A DNA stretch of 64,000 bases from Phormidium sp. OSCR (GCA_001314905.1 LJZT01000009.1:1-64000); one strand, 5' to 3'; counted from the first letter of the stretch, positions 23,892 to 33,455 are shown. Numbers and translations: made by a program. Notes: generated by a model from the sequence alone, not told the origin.

Positions 23892-26072
23892 TTAAAGGTT
23901 GATGTTGAGAGCCTGAAACGCCGATCGCAACTGTTGGGCGTTTTGGACATCGCCTTGCTGTTCGTAGGCGATCGCCGCCTGACGATAGGCCATCAATAAG
24001 GCTTGGGGTGATTCTACATTTCCCTCAGAATTCTGTATATTTAATAACACCCAACCTAAATTATGCTGGGCGGCTGCTAGGTGGGGGGCTTCCGTCACGG
24101 CTTGTTCTAAATAGGCTTTAGCCTGTTGCCAGTCTCCCTGTTGAGCCAAAAGAGTTCCTAAGCGATAATTCACCCAGGCACAATCGGGATGCTGCTGCCG
24201 ATAGGTTTGATACTGTTGAATGGCGGTAGTTAAGTCTTTGAGATGTTCGTACACTAAAAGACCGTTTTTGTCAACCCATTCTGGGGAATTGTGAGTTCGA
24301 CGCGCTAAATCCAAACTGTGACGACAGGCGGCTAAATTTCCCTGTTGATACTGATACCAAGCCTGCAATCCCAACGCTAGAGGATGTTGGGGAACGTCAG
24401 TTAAGAAGGCTTGCAGACGACGTTGAGCATCCCCGCCTGTCTTACCGGTGGCTCGTTCTAGGGCGGAAATCACCAGGGGATACACCCAGGATTTTAAGCG
24501 GAGTCCGACCTCCCTCGGCGTCTGTTGGGACTTAAAAATCCCCTGACTTCCCGCCCGCACGACGGCTTTCCACTGTCGCTGATGAAAACTAATCCAGGCT
24601 TTGACTCCTAAAGAGAAGGTACAGTTAGGATTGAGTTGCAAAGCTTGTTCTATAGAGGTGTCAGCGGCTGGAAAATCTCCTTGTTTTCCCAAGGCCCAGG
24701 CGAGATTAGCGTGCATCCAGGCTTCTTTGGAACTCAGACGAACTCCCTGTTGTAACTCCCCCACAGCATCATTCCACTGTTGACGGCGACAATAGACTAA
24801 GCCACAAACGCCATAACTGCGTCCATCCTGGGGTTGCAGTTTTTGGGCTTGACGGGCGATGTTGAGGGCGTTGCTTCCATCGTCGTGGTTGAGATGGACG
24901 AGAATTAGGGCGAATTCGACGGCGGCTTCTCCGTTGTCGGGTTCCCGTTCTAAACAGGTTTGGTAAAACTGAATGGCTTGATTGAGATTTCCCTGATTTA
25001 AATGATTTTTGGCGGTTTGATGGAGGGGGGAAACGAATTTTCCTTGTAAGGCATTTCTGAAGTCTTGGGCGGTTTGAATCCGCTCTTGAATGCGAAGGCG
25101 CATTCCGGTCAAAATGACTCGTTCTAGGTGCGGGCTAATGTTGGGATTCAGTTGTCGGGGAGGGATGAGAGGGTCGGGTTTTCCTTCATGAACGGCTGTG
25201 GCGCGGTCTGTTGATGCGGCGGGTAATTCTCCGGTGAGGAGTTCGTAGAGAGAGGCGGATAGGGCATAAATATCGGTGGCGGGAAAGCGTTTGGCTCTCT
25301 GGGAATATTGCTCAAATGGGGCATAACTGTGGGAGAGAAAAACCGTCATATCTCCTGTTTTTCCGGCCATAAACTCTCGGGCGGTGCCAAAGTCAATGAG
25401 AACGGCCCGGTCTTGGCTGTCTATCATGATATTTTCGGGTTTAACATCCCGATGTAATAGGCCAATCCGATGAACCTCGTCTAAGGCATTCACGATTTGT
25501 AAGCTATAGTCGATTAGCTTATCTTCTGGGAGTCTATTTTGTATTTTTAAAAGTTTGGATAAATCACGGCCATCGATAAATTCCATGACCATATAAATGG
25601 TTGAATTTTCCTGGAAGCAATCGTAAATTTTGGCGATATTCGGTGAATTACATTTTTGTAAGTAAACCGATTCTAGTTTGAATTTCTGAATCTGCTCATT
25701 CCGAGAGTCGGGGGTAATTGAGGGCGGCCAAATTACGGTGTTTCCTTGTCGATATCCTGATTCTGGCCAGAGTTCTTTAATGGCAATTTTGGCGGAATTG
25801 GGGCAATAAATGCCTTGATAGGTAATTCCAAATCCCCCTTGACCTAAGAATTTTTCGATTTTATAGGTTCCTTGTTTTAAGACCGTCCCGACTTGCAGGT
25901 GTAATCTATAGTTTGTGGGGGAATTGGGGGAGGGATTGACAGCAGGAACAGGGCCGGAGGCGATGGTGGGGGCGGGTTGAGAATTAAGAGGTGTTAGGGG
26001 GGTTCCACAAACGACGCAGTTGACTTCCTGAGAGTCATTGTCATGTAAACAGGAGGGACAAATCTTACTCAT
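23892..26072 (-). CDS. Zinc-ribbon Ser/Thr kinase with TPR domain
   Basis: A 726-residue protein. Residues 5-22 form a CxxC...CxxC zinc ribbon. The kinase domain (about 65-345) has the Gly-loop GQGGFGITYQG, the VAIK Lys in IAIKEL, HRDVKPEN and DFGTA, so it should be active. About ten TPR-like helical pairs (about 350-720) follow. It is cytosolic, with no membrane segment. It is the last gene of the same-strand signalling cluster and shares its zinc ribbon and kinase with the gene just upstream. Substrates are unknown; the neighbouring VWA and FHA proteins are candidates. Confidence 0.9.
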   Translation of the reverse strand: MSKICPSCLHDNDSQEVNCVVCGTPLTPLNSQPAPTIASGPVPAVNPSPNSPTNYRLHLQVGTVLKQGTYKIEKFLGQGGFGITYQGIYCPNSAKIAIKELWPESGYRQGNTVIWPPSITPDSRNEQIQKFKLESVYLQKCNSPNIAKIYDCFQENSTIYMVMEFIDGRDLSKLLKIQNRLPEDKLIDYSLQIVNALDEVHRIGLLHRDVKPENIMIDSQDRAVLIDFGTAREFMAGKTGDMTVFLSHSYAPFEQYSQRAKRFPATDIYALSASLYELLTGELPAASTDRATAVHEGKPDPLIPPRQLNPNISPHLERVILTGMRLRIQERIQTAQDFRNALQGKFVSPLHQTAKNHLNQGNLNQAIQFYQTCLEREPDNGEAAVEFALILVHLNHDDGSNALNIARQAQKLQPQDGRSYGVCGLVYCRRQQWNDAVGELQQGVRLSSKEAWMHANLAWALGKQGDFPAADTSIEQALQLNPNCTFSLGVKAWISFHQRQWKAVVRAGSQGIFKSQQTPREVGLRLKSWVYPLVISALERATGKTGGDAQRRLQAFLTDVPQHPLALGLQAWYQYQQGNLAACRHSLDLARRTHNSPEWVDKNGLLVYEHLKDLTTAIQQYQTYRQQHPDCAWVNYRLGTLLAQQGDWQQAKAYLEQAVTEAPHLAAAQHNLGWVLLNIQNSEGNVESPQALLMAYRQAAIAYEQQGDVQNAQQLRSAFQALNINL

Positions 26073-26138
26073 GGTTTGGCGGGCTGTATGTTGAGTTTAA
26101 GGTAGGAGTTTGAAAGTTTTATCGGTTTGTGCGACTCA

Positions 26139-27461
26139 TTAACTAGACGTTAAGATAAATTGGACTTTACCTAAGGCAATTTCATCGCCAAACTGTAGGT
26201 TATTGGGTTGAGTGATTCGTGCTCCAAAGCGAGATTGACCTTGGGGCTTGATAAAGGTTCCGTTCGTTGACCCCATATCTTTAATCATCCATTGTCCTGA
26301 ATTTATGTAGATTACGGCATGTTGGCGAGAGACTGTTTCACTCCCTATAAATTGGCTTAAATCTAAGTCAATGGAGTCGGAGTTTTGAGGGTCTTTAATA
26401 CCAATTTTTAGATATTTTTTCAATGGAATGCGGTTTTTAGAACGGGTGTTTTTGCAGATAAGATAGGCAGATTTGGGAACTGAGGGAGATGGCGGCGGTG
26501 GTAGGAGAGGTTGTAGCTGGTGTTGTAAATCTTGGGCGCTTTGGATACGGTCCTCGATTTTAAAGTTTAGACCTTTTAGGAGGATGTCTTCGAGGCTGGG
26601 ATTGAGGTTTGGATTGAGTTGTCGGGGGGGGATAAGGGGGTCGGAAAGGCTCTGAGAGAGGGCGTTGGCGCGGTCGAGAGAGGGGGTTGCAACTTGTCCG
26701 GTGAGGAGTTCGTAAAGGGAGGCGCAGAGGGCATAGATGTCGGTGGCGGGGAGGCGTTTGGTTCGAGAGAGGTATTGCTCAATGGGGGCGTATTCTGGGG
26801 TTAAAATTCTCGTCATATCGCCGGTTTTTCCGGCGATGAATTCTCGGGCGGACCCAAAGTCAATCAGGACGACTCGACCTTGGGGCGTAAGGATGATGTT
26901 TTCGGGTTTAATGTCTCGGTGGAGGAGGTTATTTTGATGGACGCGGGTTAGGGCTAGGCTGAGTTGATAGGCGTATTGAATGACCTCGGTTTCGGGGAGG
27001 GGCGCTTGTTGTTTGAGTCGGGCTGAAAGGGGGAGTCCTTCGATTAGCTCCATACTCATGTAGATGGTGGAATTTTCTTGAAAAAGTTGGTAAACTTTGG
27101 CAATATGAGGGGAGTTACATTGCTGTAAGCAAGCCACTTCAAATTTGAATTTTTCGATTTGTTCTTGTTGTAGTTTCGGGGAGAGACTGGGGGGCCAAAT
27201 GAGGGTGGTTCCGTGACGGTAGCCATTTTCTGCCCAGAGTTCTTTGATGGCGACGGGGATGTTTTTGGGACGATAGATGGCTTTATAGGTGATTCCAAAG
27301 GCGCCTTGTCCGAGAAGGGTCTGGATTTGATAGTCTCCCTGCTGGAGTTGGGTTTTGGGGGGAAGATGGGGACCGATGGGGGTTAGGAGGGTTCCGCAGA
27401 CGACGCATTGATGAGCGCCGTCTGGGTTGTCATGAAAGCAGGAGGGACAGATTTGGCTCAT
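26139..27461 (-). CDS. Zinc-ribbon Ser/Thr kinase with C-terminal FHA domain
   Basis: From the ATG at 27461 the product has about 440 residues. A TTG eight codons earlier would overlap the PP2C gene and is less likely. It has a zinc ribbon (CPSC...CVVC), an active-looking kinase domain (GQGAFGITYKA, VAIKEL, HRDIKPEN, DFGSA) and a C-terminal FHA domain with the phosphothreonine-binding residues in SRQHAVIY and GSTNGTF. Kinase-FHA fusions usually bind their own or a partner's phosphothreonine. The PP2C gene ends 4 bases upstream, so kinase and phosphatase are made from one transcript. Confidence 0.92.
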   Translation of the reverse strand: MSQICPSCFHDNPDGAHQCVVCGTLLTPIGPHLPPKTQLQQGDYQIQTLLGQGAFGITYKAIYRPKNIPVAIKELWAENGYRHGTTLIWPPSLSPKLQQEQIEKFKFEVACLQQCNSPHIAKVYQLFQENSTIYMSMELIEGLPLSARLKQQAPLPETEVIQYAYQLSLALTRVHQNNLLHRDIKPENIILTPQGRVVLIDFGSAREFIAGKTGDMTRILTPEYAPIEQYLSRTKRLPATDIYALCASLYELLTGQVATPSLDRANALSQSLSDPLIPPRQLNPNLNPSLEDILLKGLNFKIEDRIQSAQDLQHQLQPLLPPPPSPSVPKSAYLICKNTRSKNRIPLKKYLKIGIKDPQNSDSIDLDLSQFIGSETVSRQHAVIYINSGQWMIKDMGSTNGTFIKPQGQSRFGARITQPNNLQFGDEIALGKVQFILTSS

Positions 27462-27465
27462 GAGC

Positions 27466-29379
27466 TTAGGATGGGGAGGGGACAAACTCCTGGGGATGAA
27501 AGCGACAGCGTGCAGCGATGAGGGTGGCGTTGTCGATCGCCCCCCGCTTGAGGACGGTGTCTAGGATGGTTTGAACGGCGCTGTGGAGGGGAATCGATGG
27601 GCTGAATTGTTCTTGTAGTTCGCGGTCAGGAACTAAATCCCAAACGCCGTCGGAACATAAGACAAGGATATCTCCATCTTCTAGGGTTAGGTCAGTCTGG
27701 GTTTGTATGTAACCGCGAGACAGTTGTTGTTTGGAACCGAGGGATTTGGTGAGAACGTTGCGATCGGGATGTTCGTAACTTTCTTCTAGGCTAATTTCAC
27801 CGCTGGCGACGAGGAGGGCGACTAGGGAATGATCTTCGCTCAGTTGTTGAATGTCTTGTTTTCGTAGCAGGTAGATGCGACTGTCTCCGACATGGGCCAG
27901 GGAGAGATGTCGTCCTTGGGCGAAAATGAGGCTGAGGGTGGTTCCTCCGTTCGGAACGGCTTGGGAAATGGCGCTGTTGGCGTTTTTGAGGAGGGATTCT
28001 AAGTGCTGGCTGGGGTTGTCGCTGAAGTGATGGGATTGCGATCGCCATTCCTGAAAGACGGTTTCAATGGCTAGTTGACTGGCGACTTCTCCTTGGGCCA
28101 TTCCTCCCATTCCATCGGCTAAGGCGGCTAAAAGTTGCTGGTTGTCTGGGGTTCCTTCGTCGAGTTGGGCGACTCCGTAATGGTCTTCGTTATGTAAGCG
28201 TCGCGGCGATAAGCCAACGGTGGAGTCACTGGCGATTTCCCAATGGAGGCGCTGTTGGTTGAAACGATTGCGGGTTTCAATGAGCAAACTCCGGAATTGT
28301 GCGAGGGAAAAACGCTCGTCGCTGATGGGAGTTAGGGAGAGGGACAGCAGTTGGGAGAGATAGGGAATTGCACAGGGTTTGGGGTCTAGGGGGCGATCGC
28401 CCCTTGTGCATTCTCCGGACAGGGCGTGATAGAGTAATGCCCCGATGGTATAGGTGCTACTGGCTTCGTTGGGGATGGGCTGGGCGCTTAGTTCGGGTGC
28501 GCAGTAGGTTCCCAAACGTCCTGAGGTGAGGGGAGTTTCTTCGGGATAGGCGCAGGTGAGGTCGAAACAGCGCAGAGGTTGACCCATTTCTAGCCAGTCG
28601 GGGTCGAGGTCTACCATACACCAGTGCTGTTGATGGATATACCAGAAGAGTTGACAAATTTGGGCGATCGCCGTCAGGGTGTCTTTTAGGCTGGGGGAAC
28701 GCTCTAACCACTGCGCTAGGGTCTTGTCAGGCTGGGGAAAGGCGGTTAGGAGGAGGAGGCGATCACCCTCATCTCCGGGTAATGGCTCTTCGGGATAATA
28801 TTCGTCTTCTAAATACTCTGATTCTTCCTCTGTGTCGACTGATTCGGTTGCGACTGATTCAGGGGCGACTGATTCGGGTTCTAGGGATTGAGACTGTTGT
28901 GAAGACCCCTCTGTTTCAGATTGAGAGTCTTCAGATTCAGAGTCTTCAGATTCCGAGTCTTCAAATTGAGAGTCTTCAGATTCAGAGTCTTCAAATTGAG
29001 AGTTTCCAGATTCAGAGTCTTCAGATTCCGGTTCGACGGAAGCTAGGGAGTCCCCCCCATCCTCCTCACTGAGGTAAGACTCCCCCACATCTTGGGACAA
29101 CTGCAAAATCTCGGATAGGTCAGAAATCTGACTCTGAGCCAGTAGAGGCGCAATGAGTCCATAATTTCCTAGGGTGTCCCGGAGTTGTAACTCCTGCTGA
29201 AGTAACCCTTGAGCGGAACCAATCCGTAATAATCCGTCCTGAGGGGTGTCTCCGGTTTCAGTCTCCACGCGGACTTTGAAATAGCGAATTTGACCCCGTT
29301 GACCCAAATTCGCCAGAACCGTCAGGGAGAAGGGAGATAGGCTGAGGCGGCTGTTTTCGGTAATTACATCTGAAGTCAC
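27466..29379 (-). CDS. PP2C phosphatase fused to a pseudokinase, acidic linker
   Basis: The 637-residue protein starts at GTG. Residues 1-100 are a small N-terminal domain, and 105-190 a Ser-Glu-Asp repeat linker (DNA repeats at about 28915-29030). Residues 205-370 look like a degenerate kinase: an APE-like CAPELSAQ and helices are present, but Gly-loop, HRD and DFG motifs are missing. Residues 385-630 are a PP2C-type phosphatase with its metal-binding residues (NEDHYG, ADGMGGMAQGE, HVGDSRIY, SDGVWDLV, DNATLIA). It should dephosphorylate Ser/Thr targets of the two kinases encoded downstream. The pseudokinase may bind a kinase or substrate. Confidence 0.9.
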   Translation of the reverse strand: MTSDVITENSRLSLSPFSLTVLANLGQRGQIRYFKVRVETETGDTPQDGLLRIGSAQGLLQQELQLRDTLGNYGLIAPLLAQSQISDLSEILQLSQDVGESYLSEEDGGDSLASVEPESEDSESGNSQFEDSESEDSQFEDSESEDSESEDSQSETEGSSQQSQSLEPESVAPESVATESVDTEEESEYLEDEYYPEEPLPGDEGDRLLLLTAFPQPDKTLAQWLERSPSLKDTLTAIAQICQLFWYIHQQHWCMVDLDPDWLEMGQPLRCFDLTCAYPEETPLTSGRLGTYCAPELSAQPIPNEASSTYTIGALLYHALSGECTRGDRPLDPKPCAIPYLSQLLSLSLTPISDERFSLAQFRSLLIETRNRFNQQRLHWEIASDSTVGLSPRRLHNEDHYGVAQLDEGTPDNQQLLAALADGMGGMAQGEVASQLAIETVFQEWRSQSHHFSDNPSQHLESLLKNANSAISQAVPNGGTTLSLIFAQGRHLSLAHVGDSRIYLLRKQDIQQLSEDHSLVALLVASGEISLEESYEHPDRNVLTKSLGSKQQLSRGYIQTQTDLTLEDGDILVLCSDGVWDLVPDRELQEQFSPSIPLHSAVQTILDTVLKRGAIDNATLIAARCRFHPQEFVPSPS

Positions 29380-29426
29380 GATGGCGTTGTCCTATGGTGA
29401 GTCGGAGGGGGGATGGGGAGGGGAGG

Positions 29427-30152
29427 TTAAGAGGCTTGGACGAAAAATTGCACTTTTCCGAAGGCGACTTCATCTCCGGGATTGAGCGGAGTCGGACGGG
29501 TAATTCTGGCTGAAAAACGGGGTTGTCCTTGGGGTTTGATGAAGACACCGTTGGTCGAACCGAGGTCTTTCACCATCCAGGTTCCTGCTTCGGGGTAAAT
29601 TTCGGCGTGATGACGGGAGACGGTTTCTCCCCCGATAAAGCTTTCTAGGTCGATGTCCACGGGACCGCTGTCAGGGTCAAACACGCCGATGAGGGAAATT
29701 TGATGGACGGGAAATTCTATTTGGGGAGCGTTGGTTTGTTTGGCGGTGAGACAAATCGCTGGGGAACTGGCGGGGGAACTGGCGGGGGAACTGGCTGCGG
29801 CTGGGGGGACCGTCTCACGGATGGGAAAACTGGGGGGAGCGGGAGGCGCATTACCGGGGGCTGGGGGAGGGGTGAAGACGGGGTCTTGACTCTCGATGGG
29901 GGGGGGACTGTTGGGCGCGGGAGGGGTGAAGACGGGGTCTTGACTCTCGACTGGGGGGGGACTGTTGGGTGCGGGAGGGGTGAAGGGAATAATCTCTGGG
30001 GTGCTGTCTGGGGTGCTGTCTGGGGTGCTGTCGGGTGCGGTAGAGTTGCTTTGGGGTTGTGCGCTTAGGTTGAGTTCGGCGCCACAGGCGTCGCAAAATT
30101 CGGCGTTGTCGGGATTTCCATCGTAGCCGCAGGTGGAACAGGTAATGGACAT
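29427..30152 (-). CDS. Zinc-ribbon FHA-domain adaptor
   Basis: The ATG at 30152 gives about 241 residues and avoids overlapping the upstream VWA gene, so I prefer it to an upstream start at 30269. A CxxC...CxxC zinc ribbon (CSTCGYDG, CDACGAEL) is followed by a Pro-rich linker with tandem repeats (FTPPAPNSPPP twice) and a C-terminal FHA domain (SRHHAEIY, GSTNGVFI). The architecture is that of an adaptor that bridges phosphothreonine proteins. The FHA domain closely resembles that of the kinase two genes downstream. Confidence 0.88.
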   Translation of the reverse strand: MSITCSTCGYDGNPDNAEFCDACGAELNLSAQPQSNSTAPDSTPDSTPDSTPEIIPFTPPAPNSPPPVESQDPVFTPPAPNSPPPIESQDPVFTPPPAPGNAPPAPPSFPIRETVPPAAASSPASSPASSPAICLTAKQTNAPQIEFPVHQISLIGVFDPDSGPVDIDLESFIGGETVSRHHAEIYPEAGTWMVKDLGSTNGVFIKPQGQPRFSARITRPTPLNPGDEVAFGKVQFFVQAS

Positions 30153-30213
30153 GGTTCTATTTTGTAAGTAATTGGGTTGGGTTGATTGGGTTGATGGGGT
30201 TGGGTTGATTGGC

Positions 30214-31539
30214 TTAGGTTCCGCTGATATCCCGGATTTGTTCTTGGGAGAGTCCGTTGTTGAGGTCATCGCTGGTCATTTTGACGGTTTTTCCTTTGGC
30301 CCCCATTTTGACGGTTTTGCGGGTTCCGGAGGAGAGTTTGCGGGTTTTGCGGACTTCATCGATACTGAGGTTGAGGGATTGCACCATGGCGTCGTTGCCG
30401 ATTTTGACGGTGACTCGTTTGGCGGTTTCTAGGAGTTGGGCGGCTTGGTCGGGGTTTTGGTCGGCGATGGTGGCGGCGCGATCGACGAGTTGACCGATGT
30501 TACATTGTTGGACGTAGCCCATGACTTCGGGGTTGGGTTGCGCCATTCCGGTTTGTCCGGGGACGAATTGCACGACTAGGTTTTGGGGGGGAAGTTCTCC
30601 GCGTCGTTGTTGGCCGGGAATGTCGTAGGTTAGCCCCAGTTGGGCGATGCGCACTCGGGAACCGGCGCGGCTGTCGATGTCAAATTCGAGGAGAAATACG
30701 GTGTCGTCGTGGGCTTGGGCGCTTCCGATGAAGTAGGGTTGTTGGTCGAGGGGAATGTCGGCGCGATCGGGATAGACGCGGCTGATGCGTTGTAGGTTGA
30801 CGCCTTGGACGGTTTTTAGGTTGAGTTTGAGGTTGTTGACGACTTCGGTTTGAACGTCTTGGACTTGTTGAAAGATGGTGTTGGGAAGGTCGCTGATGGA
30901 GATGTCGGTTCCTCCTTGGCTTTGTCCGTCGATGACGTTGAAGAGTTGTCCGCCGGTGCGATCGCTCAGATGGATGAGTAGGTCTTCGTTGTAGTCTCCT
31001 ACCCCTAGGGCGGTGATGGGGATTCCTGATTGGGCGAATTGTACGGCTAAGTCTCGACAATCGCTTTCGTCGAAGGTTTGTCCGTCGGTGAAAATTAGGG
31101 TGCGACGACTGGTGAGGTCGCTGTTTTTCAGGAGGCTGAGGGCTTTCTCCATTCCTAGGGCCATGCAGGTTCCACCGCTGAAGTCTCGTAGTTGGCTGAT
31201 GGCGTTTTCTAGGCGATCGCTGTCGGTGGCGGGGGTGAGGGGAAGTAGGATGGAGGCGGAGTCGTCGAATTGGACGAGGGCGATGCGATCGCGGGCGTCG
31301 GCTTGGCTGGAACTGATGAGGTGTTCTAAGGCTTGGATGACGACGTCGATTTTGGCGGTCCCGAGTTCGCTGCTGTCATACATTGAGCCACTGGTGTCGA
31401 TGACTAGGCTGAAGCTGGTGGTGGGACGACTGGCGGAGACGTCGGCGCTGGGGCGCAGTTTGGCCATGACAAAGAGTTTTTGTCCGGCTTTGTCGGCGCT
31501 GAGAAATTCGAGATGGGGGGTGAGGGTGACGTTGAGCAT
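30214..31539 (-). CDS. Cytosolic VWA-domain protein with repeated Thr motifs
   Basis: This protein has 441 residues with no signal or membrane segment. The VWA domain (about 42-230) has a complete MIDAS: DTSGS at 48-52, the Thr in GGTCMALG and the Asp in FTDGQTFDES. A beta-rich region (about 240-340) and a helical region follow. The last 50 residues contain three KTxK[LM] motifs, with Thr at about 399, 409 and 418. They have the Thr and +3 hydrophobic pattern that some FHA domains bind after phosphorylation. VWA-kinase-PP2C triads are known in tellurite-type stress systems; the context here is comparable. Confidence 0.88.
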   Translation of the reverse strand: MLNVTLTPHLEFLSADKAGQKLFVMAKLRPSADVSASRPTTSFSLVIDTSGSMYDSSELGTAKIDVVIQALEHLISSSQADARDRIALVQFDDSASILLPLTPATDSDRLENAISQLRDFSGGTCMALGMEKALSLLKNSDLTSRRTLIFTDGQTFDESDCRDLAVQFAQSGIPITALGVGDYNEDLLIHLSDRTGGQLFNVIDGQSQGGTDISISDLPNTIFQQVQDVQTEVVNNLKLNLKTVQGVNLQRISRVYPDRADIPLDQQPYFIGSAQAHDDTVFLLEFDIDSRAGSRVRIAQLGLTYDIPGQQRRGELPPQNLVVQFVPGQTGMAQPNPEVMGYVQQCNIGQLVDRAATIADQNPDQAAQLLETAKRVTVKIGNDAMVQSLNLSIDEVRKTRKLSSGTRKTVKMGAKGKTVKMTSDDLNNGLSQEQIRDISGT

Positions 31540-31563
31540 GGCTGGGCTGGGATGCGGCTAGGG

Positions 31564-31953
31564 TTAGTTAAAGTTTAAGGGCGGTAAGGCGCCTCCTTCG
31601 GGGCTGATTTGGGAGAAGTCGGGGGGGAAGAAGGGAGGAAGGCTTGGGTTTCCGCGATCGCTGAGGTTTTTCAGGGTTTCTAATTCTAGGGGAGCGAGTT
31701 TTAGATCTAGCCAGGTTGAGCGATAGCCTTCTCGGATATCGTCGAGCCAATGGTTGATGATTTGTGTGAGGTTGGCGTTGCTAATGGAGGCGGCGGTCTT
31801 TTCTTGGAGAAGTTGTCGTAATGCATCACGATTTGCTTTTGGGAAGAGTGAGTCGGGGTTATTTTCTTGGCTTGGAGACAGATCGAGTTGATAGCTGACT
31901 TCGGGAAGGTCGGGAGTATTGCTATTTTTGAGATAGAGGGTATAGAGAACCAT
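31564..31953 (-). CDS. Small protein of unknown function in the VWA/FHA cluster
   Basis: A 129-residue soluble protein. A beta-like start (MVLYTLYLKN), a helical middle (RDALRQLLQEKTAA, NLTQIINHWLDDIREGYRSTWLDL) and a Pro-rich, Phe-containing end. No family is recognised. It lies 38 bases downstream of the VWA-membrane-FHA gene and 24 bases upstream of the cytosolic VWA gene, so it is probably cotranscribed with both. Confidence 0.7.
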   Translation of the reverse strand: MVLYTLYLKNSNTPDLPEVSYQLDLSPSQENNPDSLFPKANRDALRQLLQEKTAASISNANLTQIINHWLDDIREGYRSTWLDLKLAPLELETLKNLSDRGNPSLPPFFPPDFSQISPEGGALPPLNFN

Positions 31954-31991
31954 GGGGCTTGCTAGTAAGCCGAAAGATGCAGGGTGATAAG

Positions 31992-33455
31992 TTAGTTTTT
32001 ATGATGAATTTCTAGTAGTATATCACCAAATTTTCGGCGGGAACCATCGGCTAAGGTCTGTTTAAGATTCTTCATGTTTTGATATTTTTCCTGTTCTTGG
32101 ATTGAGGGATGAAATTCTAGGATGACTTGGTTGTTTTCCAGAAAGACGGAGGCGAATTGAGGGGGAAATCCTTGATCTTTGGGAAGGTAGATGTGAGCTT
32201 GGCGGGAACTTCCGAGGTGAATCGGCTCTCGGCCTAGGGTGAGGGTGGTGGATTCGTTGGGAGTCCATTGGATGGAAATCATGGCTTGGCGCAGTAAGGT
32301 TTCGGTCAGGGCGATCGCCAGGCCCAGACAAAATCCCAGAATCCAGGCTCCGACTAAACGGCCTACAATGACGCTGGCGACGAGATCGAGCAGCAGAAAC
32401 CCCCCGGCGCCTAGTAGTCCCCCCAGGAGTCCGGCGAGGAGGGCGTTACGAAGGGGGAGGTTGGGAACGAAGACGGACATTCCGCCACCTACGAGGGTTC
32501 CGAGAACAGTCCAGCCGAGAAGACGGGCCAGCCAGGAGAGGTGCGGGAAGTTGGCGCTCGGGAGAAAGGCCAGTTGGGCGATCGCACCCCCGGTTAAGCC
32601 AGCGAGAAAGCCGCCAGCGCCGCCATAGAGGGCTTCTTGGGAGGAGAGGAGGCGACGGCGGAGATGGTAGTTTTGTCCGATAATCAGGGCGAGGGAGGTT
32701 CCTAGGGCTAAAAATCCTGTCCAAACTCCGATGCGCAGCAGGCCAAAGAGTAAGCCGTAGTCTCCGGTGGCTTCGGATTCGACGAGTTGCTGTTGGTAGA
32801 TGAGTTGTTCGGCGGCGATGAAGGCGTTTTCGATGTCTCCTGAGTCGGCGTAGACGAGGCGATCGCGATCGCCGGTGATTTGTTCGAGATAGGCGATGTT
32901 CGCATCGCCTGTTGCAATGGCGAAGAGGTTAATCTCTTGTTGGCGCAAGGCTTCGGCTCGTTGAGCGGCTGCTTGGGTATTGTTGGGACCGCCGTCGGTG
33001 AATAGGAGCAGATTGGGGGTAAAGTCACTCTGTTGGAGGAGGGATTCTCCGAGATTGAAGGCGGCGATGAAGTTGGTTTCTCCTGAAGTCCCGAGGTTGG
33101 CGATCGCTCTGAGACGTTCGGTTTCTCCTGTGTTGAAGTTGGCGATAATGTCGGCTTGGCTACCAAAGTTGATGAGGGCTAAGTCGTGGCGATCGAGATT
33201 TTGGCGACTGACAAAGGCGCTGGCGGCGGCTTGGACTTCTTCGAGTCTTGCTCCCCCCATACTTGCGGAGGTATCGATGAGCAAAACGAGGGCTTGGGGA
33301 CGGGTTTCTTGACTGGGGGGTTGTCGGGTGAGGGCCAGCCAGGGTTCTCCTAGGATTCCGGCGGCGGCGAAACAGCCGAGTCCACCGCAGAGTCCGAATA
33401 AAATGGGTTTGGGGAGTCGGTTTAACCAGGAACTCCATCGAGATGTTCTAACCAT
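31992..33455 (-). CDS. VWA, multi-helix membrane and FHA-like protein
   Basis: This 487-residue protein has a membrane segment at about 18-36 and a VWA domain at about 55-215 with DTSAS (61-65), TSGETN and FTDGG, a full MIDAS. Five or more membrane helices follow at about 240-390, with GGxxGG-rich turns. The C-terminal FHA-like domain (about 400-487) lacks an obvious SxxH/N core and may be degenerate. With one helix ahead of the VWA domain and an odd number of segments behind it, the VWA domain and the FHA-like end could lie on opposite sides of the membrane. It is closely related in layout to the membrane-FHA protein encoded at 36670-37770. Confidence 0.82.
   Translation of the reverse strand: MVRTSRWSSWLNRLPKPILFGLCGGLGCFAAAGILGEPWLALTRQPPSQETRPQALVLLIDTSASMGGARLEEVQAAASAFVSRQNLDRHDLALINFGSQADIIANFNTGETERLRAIANLGTSGETNFIAAFNLGESLLQQSDFTPNLLLFTDGGPNNTQAAAQRAEALRQQEINLFAIATGDANIAYLEQITGDRDRLVYADSGDIENAFIAAEQLIYQQQLVESEATGDYGLLFGLLRIGVWTGFLALGTSLALIIGQNYHLRRRLLSSQEALYGGAGGFLAGLTGGAIAQLAFLPSANFPHLSWLARLLGWTVLGTLVGGGMSVFVPNLPLRNALLAGLLGGLLGAGGFLLLDLVASVIVGRLVGAWILGFCLGLAIALTETLLRQAMISIQWTPNESTTLTLGREPIHLGSSRQAHIYLPKDQGFPPQFASVFLENNQVILEFHPSIQEQEKYQNMKNLKQTLADGSRRKFGDILLEIHHKN

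Noticed and set aside
30153-30269. Upstream start for the FHA adaptor gene
   Set aside because: It would overlap the VWA gene by 56 bases, and the zinc ribbon starts at the ATG at 30152.
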